The notes under the pieces: model-generated
What the model was told of the DNA's origin: nothing
Databases searched by the model: none
What the model saw: only the letters and a program-made list of their open reading frames with translations
Translations under genes and position numbers: made by a program
NCBI GenBank assembly: GCA_964510535.1
Contig: CAZECG010000013.1
Coordinates: 5,671 to 69,670, forward strand
Length of the DNA: 64,000 nt
Direction: 5' to 3'
DNA from: JAJPXC01 sp964510535
Lineage (GTDB): Bacteria > Bacteroidota > Bacteroidia > Bacteroidales > Muribaculaceae
Shown: piece after piece, positions 63,279 to 64,000 of the stretch
Layout: every line of letters begins with the position of its first letter
Numbering within the stretch: position 1 is the stretch's first letter

Positions 63279-63310
63279 AGATATTCAGGGACTTGATAGA
63301 ATTGATTTAA

Positions 63311-63527
63311 GGGAGGTTCTACTAATCTGACTTATCATTGGCGAGTAGTAAGAACCTCATTATGGCTACCGCTAATGTGATTTTATCCTCACAAATATAG
63401 TAAACTATTTTCTAACGTTCACGCAGATTTCAAAACTTTGTGTATATTGGAGGTAAGCGTCAGACATACAGACTCTCTACAATGTAGGCTTGAATCATGC
63501 ACAGTCATCCACATCTAATGGAATCTA
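63311..63527 (-). promoter_or_regulatory. Copy C of the three-copy promoter/leader element (pseudoknot-capable RNA), minus strand
   Basis: On the minus strand, the -7 box TATATTTG (plus 63392-63399) is followed by stem arm CATTAGCG (63370-63377) and CGCCAATG (63336-63343), one A-C mismatch in eight pairs. Loop GAGGTTC (63352-63358) pairs exactly with GAACCTC (63313-63319). An upstream block TAGATTCCATTAGATGTGG (63509-63527) matches copy B at 50391-50409. The leader ends 32 nt before the DUF262 ATG. Confidence 0.75.
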
Positions 63528-63796
63528 TGAATTTTCCACAGACGAACTATTTTGCAGGGTAATGTTCGCCATTGCGGCATTTGCATTTGCCCGAACAACG
63601 CCAATTGTGTGATTGTTTCGTATTTTGCACATCATACATTCCACTGGGTTAATCTTCGTTCAAAGACGAATCTAAACGCCTAAAATCAGATATATTAGAT
63701 GTGAGTTCATAGAGTTATCACATTTGTACAATTCAAATAAATCGCTAATTTTAGCACTTGCTTGTTAATCTGCGCAGACAAGATTTATCGAAAAAA

Positions 63797-63828
63797 TTTG
63801 CGGAATTAGGAAAATAGGTGTATCTTTG
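63797..63828 (+). promoter_or_regulatory. Consensus promoter for tRNA-Cys
   Basis: TTTG (63797-63800), 20-nt spacer, TATCTTTG (63821-63828): a full match to the Bacteroidetes -33/-7 pattern. The mature tRNA begins 20 nt further on. Confidence 0.8.
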
Positions 63829-63848
63829 CAGCGCAAAACCACAGATAT

Positions 63849-63919
63849 GGTACCATGGCCGAGTGGTTAGGCACCGGTCTGCAAAACCGTTTACAGCAGT
63901 TCGATTCTGCTTGGTACCT
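63849..63919 (+). tRNA. tRNA-Cys (anticodon GCA)
   Basis: The acceptor arm GGTACCA (63849-63855) pairs with TGGTACC (63912-63918), with discriminator T at 63919, as expected for tRNA-Cys. The anticodon GCA is at 63881-63883 within GGTCTGCAAAACC. The T arm shows GCAGTTCGATTCTGC. D arm and loop GGCCGAGTGGTTAGGC are present. No CCA is encoded, and a terminator follows. Confidence 0.95.
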
Positions 63920-63922
63920 CCC

Positions 63923-63947
63923 AAAGCCCGCTAAACAGCGGGCTTTT
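63923..63947 (+). terminator. Intrinsic terminator after tRNA-Cys
   Basis: AAAGCCCGCT (63923-63932), AAAC loop, AGCGGGCTTT (63937-63946) form a 10-bp hairpin followed by T. Nothing further can be called in the last 53 nt of the window. Confidence 0.85.
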
Positions 63948-64000
63948 GACTTATATAGGGGCATAGTAATAAACCTGTGTTTGTAAAATGAAAATCTTAC

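Larger units (their letters stand above)
63279..63848. other. Intergenic region between the DUF262 operon and tRNA-Cys
   Basis: No gene is visible in 570 nt. The left part holds copy C of the leader element (63311-63527) with the DUF262 promoter. The middle shows nothing I can name. The right end has the tRNA promoter at 63797-63828. Confidence 0.7.

Noticed and set aside
1..64000. Prophage, insertion sequence or integrative element in the window
   Set aside because: No integrase, transposase, phage structural gene, terminal inverted repeats or target duplication was found on either strand.
63948..64000. Possible start of another gene at the right edge
   Set aside because: Only a few codons after an ATG at 63998 or earlier are visible; this is too little to support a call.

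Overview
The window looks like a chromosomal contig of a gut Bacteroidales bacterium, most likely close to Muribaculaceae. The genus-level placement is inference. Supporting signs are Bacteroidetes-type promoters (TTTG-N20-TAnnTTTG before etfB and tRNA-Cys, and many TAnnTTTG -7 boxes), few Shine-Dalgarno sites, type IX secretion sorting domains, and families largely confined to this phylum (DUF4493, PCMD, DUF4835, DUF4923, a second PurF-like protein lacking the glutaminase cysteine). A run of 100 Ns at 19190-19289 shows that this is a draft scaffold.

Layout. 1-944: trigger factor, cut by the window edge. 1329-6553: purine genes purL and a purF-like paralogue. 6685-10338: etfB, etfA and an acyl-CoA dehydrogenase. 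10492-11316: a LicD-type transferase. 11334-16535 (minus): uvrA, a lytic transglycosylase and a type B T9SS-sorted protein. 16813-18234 (minus): a second T9SS-type protein. 18530-24672: a heavy-metal efflux operon (His-rich periplasmic protein, adaptor with a His-Glu-His-Asn repeat, RND pump, TolC-like channel). 24796-25371: Fe-type superoxide dismutase. 25514-27793 (minus): an MBOAT/SGNH polysaccharide O-acylation pair. 27895-41958 (plus): a dense housekeeping stretch of rmuC, dCMP deaminase, S41 protease, 5-formyl-THF cyclo-ligase, a RIC-like protein with a LuxR-type regulator, ABC-F, dnaN, an exonuclease, coaBC, DUF4835, recN and a TrmH-type methyltransferase. 42051-50194 (minus): a six-gene surface-protein operon built from DUF4493 and PCMD modules plus two paralogous small barrels. 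50688-53346: a CapD/WbpM-type dehydratase and a DUF4923 protein. 53506-56160 (minus): ligA and an NlpC/P60 hydrolase. 56535-58473: groES-groEL behind a sigma-54-like promoter. 58748-63278 (minus): two DUF262 proteins, one with a DUF1524 HNH nuclease domain, a candidate defence operon. 63849-63919: tRNA-Cys.

The most unusual signal is a promoter-plus-leader element present three times: 18404-18492 (minus), 50391-50600 (plus) and 63311-63527 (minus). Each copy lies directly upstream of an unrelated gene (a T9SS-type protein, the CapD/WbpM-like enzyme, the DUF262 operon). Each predicted transcript would begin about 7 nt before an 8-bp stem, and the loop of that stem can pair with a downstream segment, giving an H-type pseudoknot. 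Compensatory base changes between copies support both helices. This would be a shared cis-acting RNA linking surface-polysaccharide, secreted-protein and putative defence genes. I could not test novelty or function.

Other notable points: the Cys-to-Gly change in the PurF-like protein, a nested dyad upstream of the sigma-54-like groESL promoter, the 12-nt His-repeat array interrupted by the assembly gap, and a LuxR-type regulator with a degenerate receiver coupled to a RIC-like protein with incomplete iron-ligand motifs. No insertion sequence, prophage, CRISPR array or rRNA was seen.
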